A stretch of DNA of 64,000 nucleotides. Origin: Melaminivora suipulveris (GTDB lineage Bacteria; Pseudomonadota; Gammaproteobacteria; Burkholderiales; Burkholderiaceae_C). The position numbers and the translations under genes were made by a program. The stretch is from the NCBI RefSeq assembly GCF_003008575.1, contig NZ_CP027667.1, positions 1,368,501 through 1,432,500 of the forward strand, written 5' to 3'. Positions 1-8,885 of the stretch are shown here, piece by piece. A model generated the notes under the pieces. It was not told the DNA's origin. It searched no databases and was given only the letters and a program-made list of their open reading frames with translations. Position 1 is the stretch's first letter. Every line of letters starts with the position of its first letter.

Positions 1-1
1 G

Positions 2-277
2 CACACCGGGCGCAACGCGCAGCCGACCGGGCTGTGGCTGGACGAGGTGGGCCGCGCCTACCTGCTCACCGACCTGGGCTTCGGACTGGTGCACAGCCAG
101 GATGTGGTCCTGATGGCGCAAGCCGTCGAACAGGGGCGCTGGGTGCCCGAGGAGATCGCCGCGGCCGCCATGCCCGCACGCTTCGGCTTCATCGCCAGCC
201 CGCAGCAGCAGGCGGGCGGCGCAAGCGACTCCACGGCCACCGCGACGGATCAGAATCGCTCGCCCGGCCCCAGGTAG
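2..277 (+). CDS. C-terminal part of an unidentified protein (truncated by window edge)
   Basis: The reading frame is open from the first complete codon at base 2 to a TAG at 275-277, so only the last 91 residues are present. The visible part has a compact segment containing TGLWLDEVGRAYLL and LGFGLVHSQDV, followed by a Gln/Gly/Ala/Ser-rich tail that looks disordered. I do not recognise the family. The stop lies 28 bases inside the 3' end of the convergent pseudouridine synthase gene, so the two coding regions overlap tail to tail. That the frame is coding is inferred from its uninterrupted length up to the window edge and its amino-acid composition. Confidence 0.55.
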   Translation, partial: HTGRNAQPTGLWLDEVGRAYLLTDLGFGLVHSQDVVLMAQAVEQGRWVPEEIAAAAMPARFGFIASPQQQAGGASDSTATATDQNRSPGPR

Positions 278-1206
278 CGCCACTGCCCTACCGGCAGCTG
301 CCCCAGCAGCACGCGGCCGATGCGGATGCGCTTGAGGCCCACCACCTTCAGGCCTACCTGTTCGCACATGCGGCGGATCTGGCGCTTCTTGCCCTCGGTC
401 AGCACGAAGCGCAGCTGCTCGGCGTTCTGCCATTCGACCTGCGCGGGCTTCAAAGGCTGGCCGTCCAGGCTGAGGCCGTGGCGCAGCCGCTCCAGTTGCT
501 GCGCCGGAAAGGCCGTGCGCACTTCCTGCGCCACGTCGCCGTATTGCACGCGCACCAGGTATTCCTTGTCGATGGTCGAGTCCTCGCCGATCAACTGGCG
601 CGCCACGCGGCCGTCCTGCGTCAGCACCAGCAGGCCGACAGAGTCGATGTCGAGCCGCCCGCATGGCGCCAGGCCTCGCAACTGCGCCGGCGAAAAGCGT
701 GTGCGGCTGGCGTCGCCCGCCCAGTGCGTGCGCGGGCCGATCAAGGCGACCGCCGGCGTGTGCCCGTCCTCGGCCTGGCCGCTGACGTAGCCCATGGGCT
801 TGTGCAGCACGATGGTCACCTGCTCGCGCTGCTGGCCCTGCGCGGCGCGGTCGATGTCGATGTGGGCGTGGGCGGCGACCTGCTGGCCCATGACGGCGAC
901 CTGGCCGTCGACGCGCACCCAGCCGCGCTCGATCCACGCATCAGCCTCGCGGCGCGAGCACAGGCCCAGCTCGGCCATGCGCTTGTTCAGCCGCTGCAAG
1001 GCCTGCGGCGTATCCGGGCGCGCTGCCGGAGCCTGCCTGGGAGCGTCAGCCCGCGCCACATTGGGTCGCGGCGCAGGCGGGCGCGGCGGCGCAGGGCGGG
1101 CCGCAGGACGAGGAGCGGGCGCGGCGGGGCCGCCCGGATGGCGCAGGGTCAGGCGCGGACGGGCCGCGTCGGGCGCGGACGGGGAGCGTGGGGGCCGGTC
1201 GGACAT
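250..1206 (-). CDS. rRNA pseudouridine synthase, RsuA/RluB/RluF family
   Basis: This 318-residue protein should convert a specific uridine in ribosomal RNA to pseudouridine. An Ala/Pro/Arg-rich, probably disordered extension of about 65 residues precedes an S4 RNA-binding domain (LNKRMAELGLCSRREADAWI, about 73-92). The catalytic domain carries the family motif GRLDIDSVGLLVLTQDG, with the catalytic Asp in RLD, and a C-terminal GKKRQIRRM motif. The family usually has about 240-290 residues, so the N-terminal extension accounts for the excess length. The exact target (RluB, RluE, RluF or RsuA type) cannot be assigned by eye, so no symbol is given. It converges with the preceding partial gene and overlaps it by 28 bases. 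Confidence 0.9.
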   Translation of the reverse strand: MSDRPPRSPSAPDAARPRLTLRHPGGPAAPAPRPAARPAPPRPPAPRPNVARADAPRQAPAARPDTPQALQRLNKRMAELGLCSRREADAWIERGWVRVDGQVAVMGQQVAAHAHIDIDRAAQGQQREQVTIVLHKPMGYVSGQAEDGHTPAVALIGPRTHWAGDASRTRFSPAQLRGLAPCGRLDIDSVGLLVLTQDGRVARQLIGEDSTIDKEYLVRVQYGDVAQEVRTAFPAQQLERLRHGLSLDGQPLKPAQVEWQNAEQLRFVLTEGKKRQIRRMCEQVGLKVVGLKRIRIGRVLLGQLPVGQWRYLGPGERF

Positions 1207-1235
1207 GGTGGCGCCATTGTCGCGCGCCCGGCTGG

Positions 1236-2012
1236 TCAGCCCGTGGCGGCTGCGTGCCCGCGGATGCCGCGCGCATGTCCGCGCGCGGGCGGCTGCGCTG
1301 GCTCGTCGAACCGGCCGCTGCGCAGCGCCGCCAGGTCCAGCACGCGCAGGCCGCCGTATTCCACGCGGATCACGCCGCGGGCTTCCAGAAAGGCCAGCGC
1401 CTCGTTCACGCGCTGGCGCGACAGGCCCACCAGGTAGGCCATCTCCTGCTGCGTGATGCGCAGCACGTCGCCCACGCCGGGGTACAGCACCGGGTTGAAC
1501 AGCGCCGCCAGGCTGCGCGCCACGCGCAGGTCGGGGCGGTTCATGCGGTCGATCTCGCGCGCGGAGATGAACTGGGCCAGCCGCTCGTTGAGCTGGTTCA
1601 TGATGAAGCGGTTGAAGCCGATGGAGTGGTCCAGCAGCCAGTGGAAGGTCTCCATGGGCAGGCCGGCGACCACGCTTGTCCTGAGCGCCTGGATGTTGTA
1701 GCGGTAGGGCTCGCGCTTGACGGCCGTGCCCTCGCCGAACCAGCCGCCGGGCGGCACACCGGTGAACGTCATGGTCAGGCCGTCGGCGTTGTCCGCGCTC
1801 ATCTTCAGCAGGCCTTCGACCACGCCGAACCAGTAGGTCACCGGCCGCCCTACGCGGCAGACGTAGTCGCCGGCGCGCGCGTCGCCCACGACGATGGACG
1901 CCACGGCGCGCTCGCGCTCGCTGGGCAGCAGGCGGTCCAGCCAGGGAATGCCGCCAAGTTCGTCCGCCGTGGGCGGGCGTCGGCGCTGGTGCAGGGAGGC
2001 GTCTTGCGTCAT
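1236..2012 (-). CDS. Crp/Fnr-family transcriptional regulator
   Basis: The 258-residue protein has an N-terminal cyclic-nucleotide-binding-like beta roll (about 30-150, with WFGEGTAVKREPYRYN in the phosphate-binding-cassette position) and a C-terminal winged helix. The recognition region reads RITQQEMAYLVGLSRQRVNEAL, here split as RITQQEMAYLVG and LSRQRVNEAL. The N terminus lacks the Cys cluster of true Fnr, so it is not an iron-sulfur oxygen sensor. I chose the ATG at 2012 (MTQDASL) because the upstream in-frame extension is low-complexity. It is transcribed away from the acyl-CoA ligase gene, with a 365-bp shared region between them. Control of the ligase and transporter cluster is therefore a reasonable inference but is not shown directly. 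Confidence 0.85.
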   Translation of the reverse strand: MTQDASLHQRRRPPTADELGGIPWLDRLLPSERERAVASIVVGDARAGDYVCRVGRPVTYWFGVVEGLLKMSADNADGLTMTFTGVPPGGWFGEGTAVKREPYRYNIQALRTSVVAGLPMETFHWLLDHSIGFNRFIMNQLNERLAQFISAREIDRMNRPDLRVARSLAALFNPVLYPGVGDVLRITQQEMAYLVGLSRQRVNEALAFLEARGVIRVEYGGLRVLDLAALRSGRFDEPAQPPARGHARGIRGHAAATG

Positions 2013-2377
2013 GGCACCGAGCTTGTTGGCAAAGGCGGCCGCGCTGGTACCGGGATTACCACGACGGCATGCGCTCGGGGCTTCCATATCACGCAGCAAA
2101 TCACTATCAATAAAGTAGCAAACTACCTATAGAACACGCCGACTGAGGGCTGATTTCATCAAAAAAGCGCTCTTTTTTGGTCGCGCAGTGCCCATGCTCG
2201 GCCGCGCTTGCATCGCTTCAGGGTTTGACCCCTCAGGACTAACCCGCAAATTGTCGTCGCAAAGACAGGATAACGTCAAAGTCGTTCCTACCATTGCTTG
2301 CAATTTCTGGTGGCGGACTGTTTGCGGCGTGGGCCGGAACAGCGCGCCAGCGCCCCCGAACCCGACAGGATCCGGCA
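2013..2377. promoter_or_regulatory. Divergent intergenic region between Crp/Fnr regulator and acyl-CoA ligase
   Basis: No gene is seen in these 365 bp. The first part is AT-rich compared with its surroundings. CTGATTTCATCAA at 2150-2162 resembles an Fnr/Crp-type dyad (TGAT...ATCA) but has a 3-bp rather than the usual 4-bp centre. An A-tract / GCGC / T-tract dyad (about 2161-2177) follows directly. Purine-rich ACAGGA at 2365-2370 is a plausible ribosome binding site for the ATG at 2378. Binding by the adjacent regulator is inference. Confidence 0.4.
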
Positions 2378-4315
2378 ATGACGAGCACGTTCCCTCACCT
2401 GCTGCTGCGCCACGCGGCCGATCGCCCCCAGGCGACGGCGCTGCGCGAGAAAGAGTACGGCATCTGGCAGACCTGGAGCTGGCAGGCAGCCGCCGCCGAA
2501 GTGCGCGCCATGGCCTGCGGCCTGCTGTCGCTGGGTTTCCAGCGCGGCCAGAACCTGGCGCTGATCAGCGACAACCGCCCGCACGTGTACATGGGCTTTC
2601 TGGCGGTGCAGAGCGTGGGCGGCGTGCCCATTCCGCTGTACCAGGATGCCGTGGCCGCCGAGATGACCTTCGTCATGCAGGACGCGGACGTCACCTTCGC
2701 CTTCGCCGAGAACCAGGAGCAGGTCGACAAGCTGCTGGAGGTGCGGGGCACCGTGCCCGGCATCCGCCACATCATCTATGACGATCCGCGCGGCCTGCGC
2801 AACTACGACCAGCCCGGCCTGATCAGCACGCAGCAACTGGTGGCGCGCGGCGCCGAGTGGGACCGCGCCAACCCCGGCATCTTCGAGGCGCTGCTGGGCG
2901 GCATCGGCGCCGATGATGTCTCGGTCATCCTCTACACCTCGGGCACCACCGGCAAACCCAAGGGCGTGTGCCTGACGCACAACTCCTTCATCGGCTCGGC
3001 ACGCGGCGGCATCGAGGTCGACCGACTGAATCCGTCGGACGACGTGCTGTCGTACCTGCCCCCGGCGTGGGTGGGCGACCACCTGTTCTCGTTCGCGCAG
3101 TGGATGGTGGCCGGCTTCACCATCAACTGCCCCGAATCCGCCAACACGGTGGCCATCGACATGCGCGAGATCGGGCCGAGCTATTACTTCGCGCCGCCGC
3201 GGGTGTTCGAGGGCATGCTGACCTCGGTGTCGATCCGCATGGAAGACGCTGCCCGCCCGAAGCGCTGGCTGTTCGACAAGTGCATGGAGCTGGCGCGCCG
3301 CGTGGGCTCGGACATCCTGGACGGCAAGAGCGTCGGCGCGCTGGACCGCTTCAAGTACAAGCTGGCGGACCTGGCTATCTACGGCCCGCTGCGCAACGTC
3401 ATGGGCCTGTCGCGCATCCGCGTGGCCTACACGGCGGGCGCGGCCATCGGGCCGGATCTGTTTCGGTTTTTCCGCTCCATCGGCATCAATTTGAAGCAGC
3501 TGTACGGCCAGACCGAGACCTGCGCCTACGTGTGCCTGCAGCGCGATGGGCAAGTCCACCTCGATAGCGTGGGGCCGGCGGCGCCCGGCATCGAGCTGAA
3601 GATTGCCGACAACGGCGAGGTGCTGGTCAAGGGTGTATCGGTGCTCAAGGAGTACTACAAGCGCCCCGACGCCACGGCCGAGGTGATCGACGAGAACGGC
3701 TACTTCAAGACGGGCGATGCCGGCCTGATCGACGCGCAGGGGCAGTTGCGCATCATCGACCGCGCCAAGGACGTGGGCAAGATGGCCAGCGGCGCGATGT
3801 TTGCGCCCAACTACATCGAGAACAAGCTCAAGTTCTTCCCCCACATCAAGGAAGCCGTGTGCTTTGGCAACGGCCGCGCGGCGGTGTGCGCCTTCATCAA
3901 CATCGACTACGAGGCCGTGGGCAACTGGGCCGAGCGCCAGGGCGTGCCCTACGGCGGCTACGTGGACCTGGCGTCCAAGCCGCAGGTGCTGCAACTGATG
4001 GCCGAGTGCGTGGCCAAGGTCAACGCCGATCTGGCCAGCGAGGACGGCATGGAGGGCACCCAGGTCGCGCGCTTTCTGGTGCTGCACAAGGAGCTGGACC
4101 CGGACGACGACGAGCTCACGCGCACGCGCAAGGTGCGCCGCGGCTTCATCGCCGACAAGTACGGCGTGCTGGTCGATGCGCTGTATGCCGGCCGCAGCGA
4201 GCAGTTCATCGAGACACAGGTCAAGTTCGAGGACGGGCGCACCGGCAGCGTGAGCGCCACGCTCAAGCTGGTGGACGCCAAGACCTACCCGGCCAACGCG
4301 CGCGCCGCCGCCTGA
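2378..4315 (+). CDS. AMP-forming long-chain acyl-CoA synthetase-like ligase
   Basis: The 645-residue enzyme belongs to the ANL adenylating superfamily. It should activate a carboxylic acid with ATP and transfer the acyl group to CoA. The P-loop-like motif VILYTSGTTGKPKGV lies at about residues 184-198, the YGQTET adenine-binding motif around 373, and the hinge motif IDRAKDVGK near 460. Length and overall pattern match the long-chain fatty-acid-CoA ligase (FAA1/FadD15-like) branch more than short-chain ligases. The ATG at 2378 was chosen because ACAGGA lies 7 bases upstream. It is the first gene of a same-strand cluster with a Liv-type ABC transporter and a second CoA ligase, so its substrate is probably what that transporter imports. 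Confidence 0.85.
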   Translation: MTSTFPHLLLRHAADRPQATALREKEYGIWQTWSWQAAAAEVRAMACGLLSLGFQRGQNLALISDNRPHVYMGFLAVQSVGGVPIPLYQDAVAAEMTFVMQDADVTFAFAENQEQVDKLLEVRGTVPGIRHIIYDDPRGLRNYDQPGLISTQQLVARGAEWDRANPGIFEALLGGIGADDVSVILYTSGTTGKPKGVCLTHNSFIGSARGGIEVDRLNPSDDVLSYLPPAWVGDHLFSFAQWMVAGFTINCPESANTVAIDMREIGPSYYFAPPRVFEGMLTSVSIRMEDAARPKRWLFDKCMELARRVGSDILDGKSVGALDRFKYKLADLAIYGPLRNVMGLSRIRVAYTAGAAIGPDLFRFFRSIGINLKQLYGQTETCAYVCLQRDGQVHLDSVGPAAPGIELKIADNGEVLVKGVSVLKEYYKRPDATAEVIDENGYFKTGDAGLIDAQGQLRIIDRAKDVGKMASGAMFAPNYIENKLKFFPHIKEAVCFGNGRAAVCAFINIDYEAVGNWAERQGVPYGGYVDLASKPQVLQLMAECVAKVNADLASEDGMEGTQVARFLVLHKELDPDDDELTRTRKVRRGFIADKYGVLVDALYAGRSEQFIETQVKFEDGRTGSVSATLKLVDAKTYPANARAAA

Positions 4316-4329
4316 ACCCGCACACAGCC

Positions 4330-5115
4330 ATGACCCAGAAAAAAGTCGGCGACGTCATCCTGGACGTCAAGAACATCAGCCTGCGCTTTGGCGGCGTGAA
4401 GGCGCTCACGGACATCTCGTTCGACGTGCGCGAACACGAGATCCGCTCGATCATCGGCCCCAACGGCGCGGGCAAGAGCTCGATGCTCAACTGCATCAAC
4501 GGCGTGTACACCCCGTCCGAGGGCTCGATCACCTTCCGCGGCAAGACCTTCTCGCACATGAACAGCCGCCAGGTGGCCGAGATGGGCGTGGCGCGCACCT
4601 TCCAGAACCTGGCGCTGTTCAAGGGCATGAGCGTGATCGACAACATCATGACCGGGCGCAACCTGAAGATCAAAAGCAACCTGCTGCTGCAGGCGCTGCG
4701 CATCGGCCCGGCCGAGCGCGAGGAGATCCGCCACCGCGAGTTCGTCGAGCACATCATCGACTTCCTGGAGATCCAGGCGCACCGCAAGACACCCGTGGGC
4801 CAGCTCCCCTACGGCCTGCAAAAGCGCGTGGACCTGGGCCGCGCCCTGGCCATGGAGCCGCAGGTGCTGCTGCTCGATGAGCCCATGGCCGGCATGAACG
4901 TCGAGGAAAAGCAGGACATGAGCCGCTTCATCCTGGACGTGAACGACGAATTCGGCACCACCATCGTGCTGATCGAGCACGACATGGGCGTGGTGATGGA
5001 CATCTCCGACCGCGTCGTGGTGCTGGACTACGGCAAGAAGATCGGCGACGGCGCGCCCGACGATGTGCGCGCCAACGAGGACGTGATCCGCGCCTACCTG
5101 GGCGCCGGGCACTGA
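4330..5115 (+). CDS. livG: Branched-chain amino acid-type ABC transporter ATP-binding protein LivG
   Basis: This 261-residue cytoplasmic ATPase energises a Liv-type importer. Visible motifs are Walker A GPNGAGKSSM (about residues 41-50), an ABC signature region LPYGLQKRVDLGRALA, and Walker B VLLLDEPMAGMN, ending in the C-terminal extension IGDGAPDDVRANEDVIRAYLG that is characteristic of LivG. The ATG at 4330 follows the ligase stop by 14 bases. The next gene, livH, starts 16 bases after its stop. The signature is LPYGLQ rather than LSYGQQ, a mild variation. The substrate need not be a branched-chain amino acid: Liv-type systems next to CoA ligases commonly carry aromatic or other carboxylates. 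Confidence 0.9.
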   Translation: MTQKKVGDVILDVKNISLRFGGVKALTDISFDVREHEIRSIIGPNGAGKSSMLNCINGVYTPSEGSITFRGKTFSHMNSRQVAEMGVARTFQNLALFKGMSVIDNIMTGRNLKIKSNLLLQALRIGPAEREEIRHREFVEHIIDFLEIQAHRKTPVGQLPYGLQKRVDLGRALAMEPQVLLLDEPMAGMNVEEKQDMSRFILDVNDEFGTTIVLIEHDMGVVMDISDRVVVLDYGKKIGDGAPDDVRANEDVIRAYLGAGH

Positions 5116-5131
5116 AGCGAGGCAAACGCAA

Positions 5132-6061
5132 ATGGCATTCTTTCTGGAAACCTTCATCGGCGGCCTGATGGCCGGCATGCTCTACGCGCTGGTCGCCCTG
5201 GGGTTCGTGCTGATCTTCAAGGCCTCGGGCGTCTTCAACTTCGCGCAGGGGGCGATGGTGCTGTTCGCGGCGCTGGCCATGGCGCGCTTTGCCGAGTGGT
5301 TCCCCAAGTGGACAGGGATCGACAACGCCATCGTGGCCAACGTGGTGGCCTTCGTCATCGCCGGCGCCATCATGTTCGCGGTGGCTTGGGTTGTCGAGCG
5401 GCTGGTGCTGCGCCACCTGGTCAACCAGGAGGGCGCGACGCTCCTGATGGCCACGCTGGGCATCACCTACTTCCTGGAGGGCCTGGGCCAGAGCCTGTTC
5501 GGCAGCGACATCTACAAGATCGACGTGGGCATGCCCAAGGACCCGATGTTCATTCTGGAGTCGGTGCTGGAAGGCGGCGTGCTGGTCAGCAAGGAAGACC
5601 TGATCGCCGCGCTGATCGCCGCCGTGCTGGTGGTGCTGCTGAGCCTGTTCTTCCAGAAGACCGGCACCGGCCGCGCGCTGCGCGCCGTGGCCGACGACCA
5701 CCAGGCGGCGCAGTCCATCGGCATCCCGCTCAACCACATCTGGGTCATCGTCTGGTGCGTGGCCGGTGTGGTGGCGCTGGTGGCGGGCGTGATCTGGGGC
5801 AGCAAGCTGGGCGTGCAGTTCTCGCTGGCCACCGTGGCGCTGCGCGCGCTGCCGGTGGTGATTTTGGGCGGGCTGACCTCGGTGCCGGGCGCCATCATCG
5901 GTGGACTGATCATCGGCGTGGGCGAGAAGCTCTCGGAGGTGTACCTGGGCCCGTTCGTGGGCGGGGGCATCGAGATCTGGTTCGCCTATGTGCTGGCGCT
6001 GGTGTTCCTGCTGTTCAGGCCGCAGGGCTTGTTCGGCGAGAAAATCATTGACCGCGTGTGA
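5132..6061 (+). CDS. livH: ABC transporter permease LivH
   Basis: A 309-residue integral inner-membrane protein of the LivH family. It begins with LETFIGGLMAGMLYALVALG and has about eight hydrophobic segments. The GKLGVQFSLATVALRALPVV-like stretch and the GLTSVPGAIIGGLIIGVGE motif near the C terminus (about 245-265) form the EAA-like loop that docks the ATPases. It pairs with LivM as the translocation heterodimer. It lies in tight tandem (16 bases after livG, 29 bases before livM), which supports one transcript. Its length matches the family norm of about 290-310. Confidence 0.9.
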   Translation: MAFFLETFIGGLMAGMLYALVALGFVLIFKASGVFNFAQGAMVLFAALAMARFAEWFPKWTGIDNAIVANVVAFVIAGAIMFAVAWVVERLVLRHLVNQEGATLLMATLGITYFLEGLGQSLFGSDIYKIDVGMPKDPMFILESVLEGGVLVSKEDLIAALIAAVLVVLLSLFFQKTGTGRALRAVADDHQAAQSIGIPLNHIWVIVWCVAGVVALVAGVIWGSKLGVQFSLATVALRALPVVILGGLTSVPGAIIGGLIIGVGEKLSEVYLGPFVGGGIEIWFAYVLALVFLLFRPQGLFGEKIIDRV

Positions 6062-6090
6062 CAGGCCGTCGCAACGACTGAGGAAAAGCC

Positions 6091-7167
6091 ATGTTTTATC
6101 GTGAAAACGGCCAGTTCAAGACCAGCTACCGCGCCGACCAGCAGATCTTCCCTGTGGCGCAGGACCGCATCGCCGTGCTGGTGCTCGTCGCCGCCGCCTT
6201 CATCCTGGTGCCGCTGTTTGCCAGCGACTACCTGTACCGCGCCATCCTGATCCCGCTGGTCATCATGTCCATGGCCGCGCTGGGCGTGAACATCCTGGTG
6301 GGCTACTGCGGGCAGATCTCGCTGGGCTCGGGCGCCTTCATGGCCGTGGGGGCCTACGGCGCGTTCAACTTCTTCGTGCGCTTTCCGGGTCTGCCGCTCA
6401 TCCCGGCGCTGATCCTGGGCGGGCTGTGCGCAACGTTCTTCGGCATCCTGTTCGGGCTGCCCAGCCTGCGCGTCAAGGGCCTGTACCTGGCGGTGGCGAC
6501 TCTGGCCGCGCAGTTCTTCTCGGACTGGATGTTCCTGCGCATCAAGTGGTTCACCAACAACTCGGACTCGGGCTCGGTCTCGGTCAGCCACCTGCAGGTG
6601 CTGGGCATGCCGCTGGAGAGCGCATTTTCCAAATACATGTTCTGTCTGGCGCTGCTGGCGGTGATCGCCCTGCTGGCCAAGAACCTGGTGCGCGGCGCCA
6701 TCGGGCGCGAGTGGATGGCGATCCGCGACATGGATGTGGCCGCCGCCGTGATCGGCATCCGCCCGATGTACGCCAAGCTGTCGGCCTTCGCCGTGAGCTC
6801 CTTCATCATCGGCGTGGCCGGCGCGCTGTGGGCCTTCGTGCATCTGAGTGCCTGGGAGCCGGCGGCGTTCTCGGTCGAGGTGTCGCTGCGCCTCCTGTTC
6901 ATGGTCATCATCGGCGGGCTGGGCTCCATCATGGGCAGCTTCTTCGGCGCGGCCTTCATCGTGTTGCTGCCCATCTTGCTCAACCAGGTGCTGCCGCCGC
7001 TGTTTTCGCTGTTCGGGCTGGACATCTCCACCGCCGGCCTGTCGCACACCGAACTGATGATCTTCGGCGCGCTGATCGTCTGGTTCCTGATCGTCGAGCC
7101 GCACGGCCTGGCCAAGCTGTGGTCCACCGGCAAGCAGAAGATGCGCGTATGGCCCTTCCCGCACTGA
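6091..7167 (+). CDS. livM: ABC transporter permease LivM
   Basis: A 358-residue multi-spanning permease of the LivM family. The N terminus is a soluble stretch of about 35 residues, followed by repeated hydrophobic helices. Diagnostic features are NILVGYCGQISLGSGAFMAVGAYG (in two parts, NILVGYCGQISLG and SGAFMAVGAYG) and the docking loop IGGLGSIMGSFFGAAFIVLLP around 270-290. It probably forms the channel with LivH. It is followed after 69 bases by the binding-protein gene. The C-terminal segment WFLIVEPHGLAKLW is typical of the family. Confidence 0.9.
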   Translation: MFYRENGQFKTSYRADQQIFPVAQDRIAVLVLVAAAFILVPLFASDYLYRAILIPLVIMSMAALGVNILVGYCGQISLGSGAFMAVGAYGAFNFFVRFPGLPLIPALILGGLCATFFGILFGLPSLRVKGLYLAVATLAAQFFSDWMFLRIKWFTNNSDSGSVSVSHLQVLGMPLESAFSKYMFCLALLAVIALLAKNLVRGAIGREWMAIRDMDVAAAVIGIRPMYAKLSAFAVSSFIIGVAGALWAFVHLSAWEPAAFSVEVSLRLLFMVIIGGLGSIMGSFFGAAFIVLLPILLNQVLPPLFSLFGLDISTAGLSHTELMIFGALIVWFLIVEPHGLAKLWSTGKQKMRVWPFPH

Positions 7168-7236
7168 CCGCCCGAATGCCTGTTTTTTGATTTCCTCCCG
7201 CGCTACGCAACTACCCAACCACTAGGAGACAACGCC

Positions 7237-8565
7237 ATGAAGCTGACAAAACTCGCCCTGGCCGCTGCCGTGCTGGCCGCCGCCGGCGCATCCGTATCCA
7301 CCAGCGCGCTCGCACAGGCGAACGAGCAGTTCTTCCCGCTGCTGTCCTACCGCACCGGCCCCTACGCGCCCAACGGAACGCCCTGGGCCAACGGCAAGCA
7401 GGACTATCTGAAACTCATCAACGCGCGCGACGGCGGCGTCAACGGCGTCAAGCTGACGTTCGAGGAGTGCGAAACCGGCTACGCCACCGACCGCGGCGTG
7501 GAGTGCTATGAGCGCCTGAAGAGCCGCCCCGGCGTGGCCCTGTTCGATCCGCAGGCCACCGGCATCACCTTCGCGCTGACCGAAAAGGCCCCCGTCGACA
7601 AGATCCCCCTGATGACGCTGGGCTATGGCCTGTCGGTGGCGCAGGACGGCATGGCCTTCAAGTGGAACTTCCCGTACATGGGCAGCTACTGGACCGGCGC
7701 CGACATCCTGATCCAGCACATCGGCAAGGAAGCCGGCGGCCTGGACAAGCTCAAGGGCAAGAAGATCGCCCTGGTCTACCACGACAGCCCGTTCGGCAAG
7801 GAGCCCATCCCGCTCTTGCAGGAGCGCGCCAGGATGCATGGCTTCGAGCTGCAGTTGCTGCCCGTGACGGCGCCCGGCGTGGAGCAAAAGGCCACCTGGC
7901 TGCAGGTGCGCAAGGACCGTCCGGACTACGTGCTGCTGTGGGGCTGGGGTGTGATGAACTCCACGGCGCTGAAGGAAGCGCAGGCCACGGGCTATCCGCG
8001 CGAGAAGATGTATGGCGTGTGGTGGGCCGGCGCCGAGCCGGACGTGCGCGATGTGGGCGATGGCGCCAAGGGCTACCACGCGCTGGCGCTGAACGGCTAT
8101 GGCACCCAATCCAAGGTCATCCAGGACATCCTGAAACACGTACACGACAAGGGCCAGGGCACGGGCGCCAAGGACGAAGTCGGCTCGGTGCTGTACACGC
8201 GCGGCGTCATCATCCAGATGCTGGGTGTGGAGGCCGTGCGACGCGCGCAGGAGCGCTTTGGCAAGGGCAAGGTCATGACCGGCGAGCAGGTGCGCTGGGG
8301 CATGGAAAACCTGGCACTGGACCAGAAGAAGCTGGACGCACTGGGCTTCAAGGACGTGATGCGCCCGCTGTCCACCAGTTGCAGCGACCACATGGGCTCG
8401 ACCTGGGCGCGCGTGCACACCTGGGACGGCAAGAAGTGGAACTTCTCCTCCGACTGGTACCAGGCCGACGAGCAGATCATCAAGCCCATGGTCAAGGCCG
8501 GCGCCGACAAGTACCTGTCGGACAAGAAGATGCAACGCCGCGAGACTGGCGACTGCCAGTCTTGA
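7237..8565 (+). CDS. livK: Periplasmic substrate-binding protein of Liv-type ABC transporter
   Basis: A 442-residue type-I periplasmic binding protein. Residues 1-26 form a Sec signal peptide (positively charged start, Ala-rich core, cleavage after ALAQA). The mature part shows the two-lobe Peripla_BP_6 pattern, for example KIALVYHDSPFGKEP near 176. At 442 residues it is longer than classical LivK (about 370). This is usual for binding proteins of Liv-type systems that take up aromatic or other organic acids. A clear AGGAG ribosome binding site lies 9 bases before the ATG. It is followed by a 320-bp non-coding gap before livF. Confidence 0.88.
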   Translation: MKLTKLALAAAVLAAAGASVSTSALAQANEQFFPLLSYRTGPYAPNGTPWANGKQDYLKLINARDGGVNGVKLTFEECETGYATDRGVECYERLKSRPGVALFDPQATGITFALTEKAPVDKIPLMTLGYGLSVAQDGMAFKWNFPYMGSYWTGADILIQHIGKEAGGLDKLKGKKIALVYHDSPFGKEPIPLLQERARMHGFELQLLPVTAPGVEQKATWLQVRKDRPDYVLLWGWGVMNSTALKEAQATGYPREKMYGVWWAGAEPDVRDVGDGAKGYHALALNGYGTQSKVIQDILKHVHDKGQGTGAKDEVGSVLYTRGVIIQMLGVEAVRRAQERFGKGKVMTGEQVRWGMENLALDQKKLDALGFKDVMRPLSTSCSDHMGSTWARVHTWDGKKWNFSSDWYQADEQIIKPMVKAGADKYLSDKKMQRRETGDCQS

Positions 8566-8885
8566 TTCGGCACATCCCCCTGAGCCGCTGCGCGGCTCGG
8601 TGCGGCCGCCAGAGGCGGCAGCCCTTCGGGCACGTCCAAGCCTGCGCAGGCAGGCTCGGAGCCGCGGCCCTCAGCCCCTTCTCTGGCGCCCGCTTGCAGC
8701 GCGCTAGGAAGGGGGACGACACTGGTGGACTGGCGAAGCCAGATCCACGGCGTCTGCTGGCCTGGCGGGCGCCAGTCGGGTCGGACGGGGCGAAATTTGG
8801 CGGTGGCTGTGTGCAGCCGCCAATCGCAAGGGTTGCGTCAGCAGGCCTTGCGATTGGCACCCAACGTGAAGAGGCAGTGAGAGCT
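8566..8885. other. 320-bp intergenic region with several hairpins between livK and livF
   Basis: No gene is supported. Right after the livK stop, GAGCCG-CTGCG-CGGCTC (about 8583-8599) forms a strong stem-loop. This part has the look of the short palindromic intergenic repeats common in Comamonadaceae. Further on there are GCGGCTG/CAGCCGC-type dyads and the long dyad at 8819-8858. Such a structured gap inside a transporter operon may set differential expression, protecting or terminating the abundant binding-protein message before livF. That role is inferred. Confidence 0.5.
8819..8858. repeat. 13-bp perfect inverted repeat upstream of livF
   Basis: GCCAATCGCAAGG at 8819-8831 is the exact reverse complement of CCTTGCGATTGGC at 8846-8858, separated by 14 bases. 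It sits 27 bases before the livF ATG. It could be an operator or a stem-loop in the mRNA. There is no T-tract after it, so a simple intrinsic terminator is unlikely. Confidence 0.8.

Noticed and set aside
2288..4087. Long minus-strand open frame opposite the acyl-CoA ligase
   Set aside because: It is a codon-position shadow of a GC-rich gene: low-complexity Ala/Arg/His/Gln composition, no ribosome binding site, no recognisable domain. The same applies to the other long antisense frames in the liv, kdp and trb regions.
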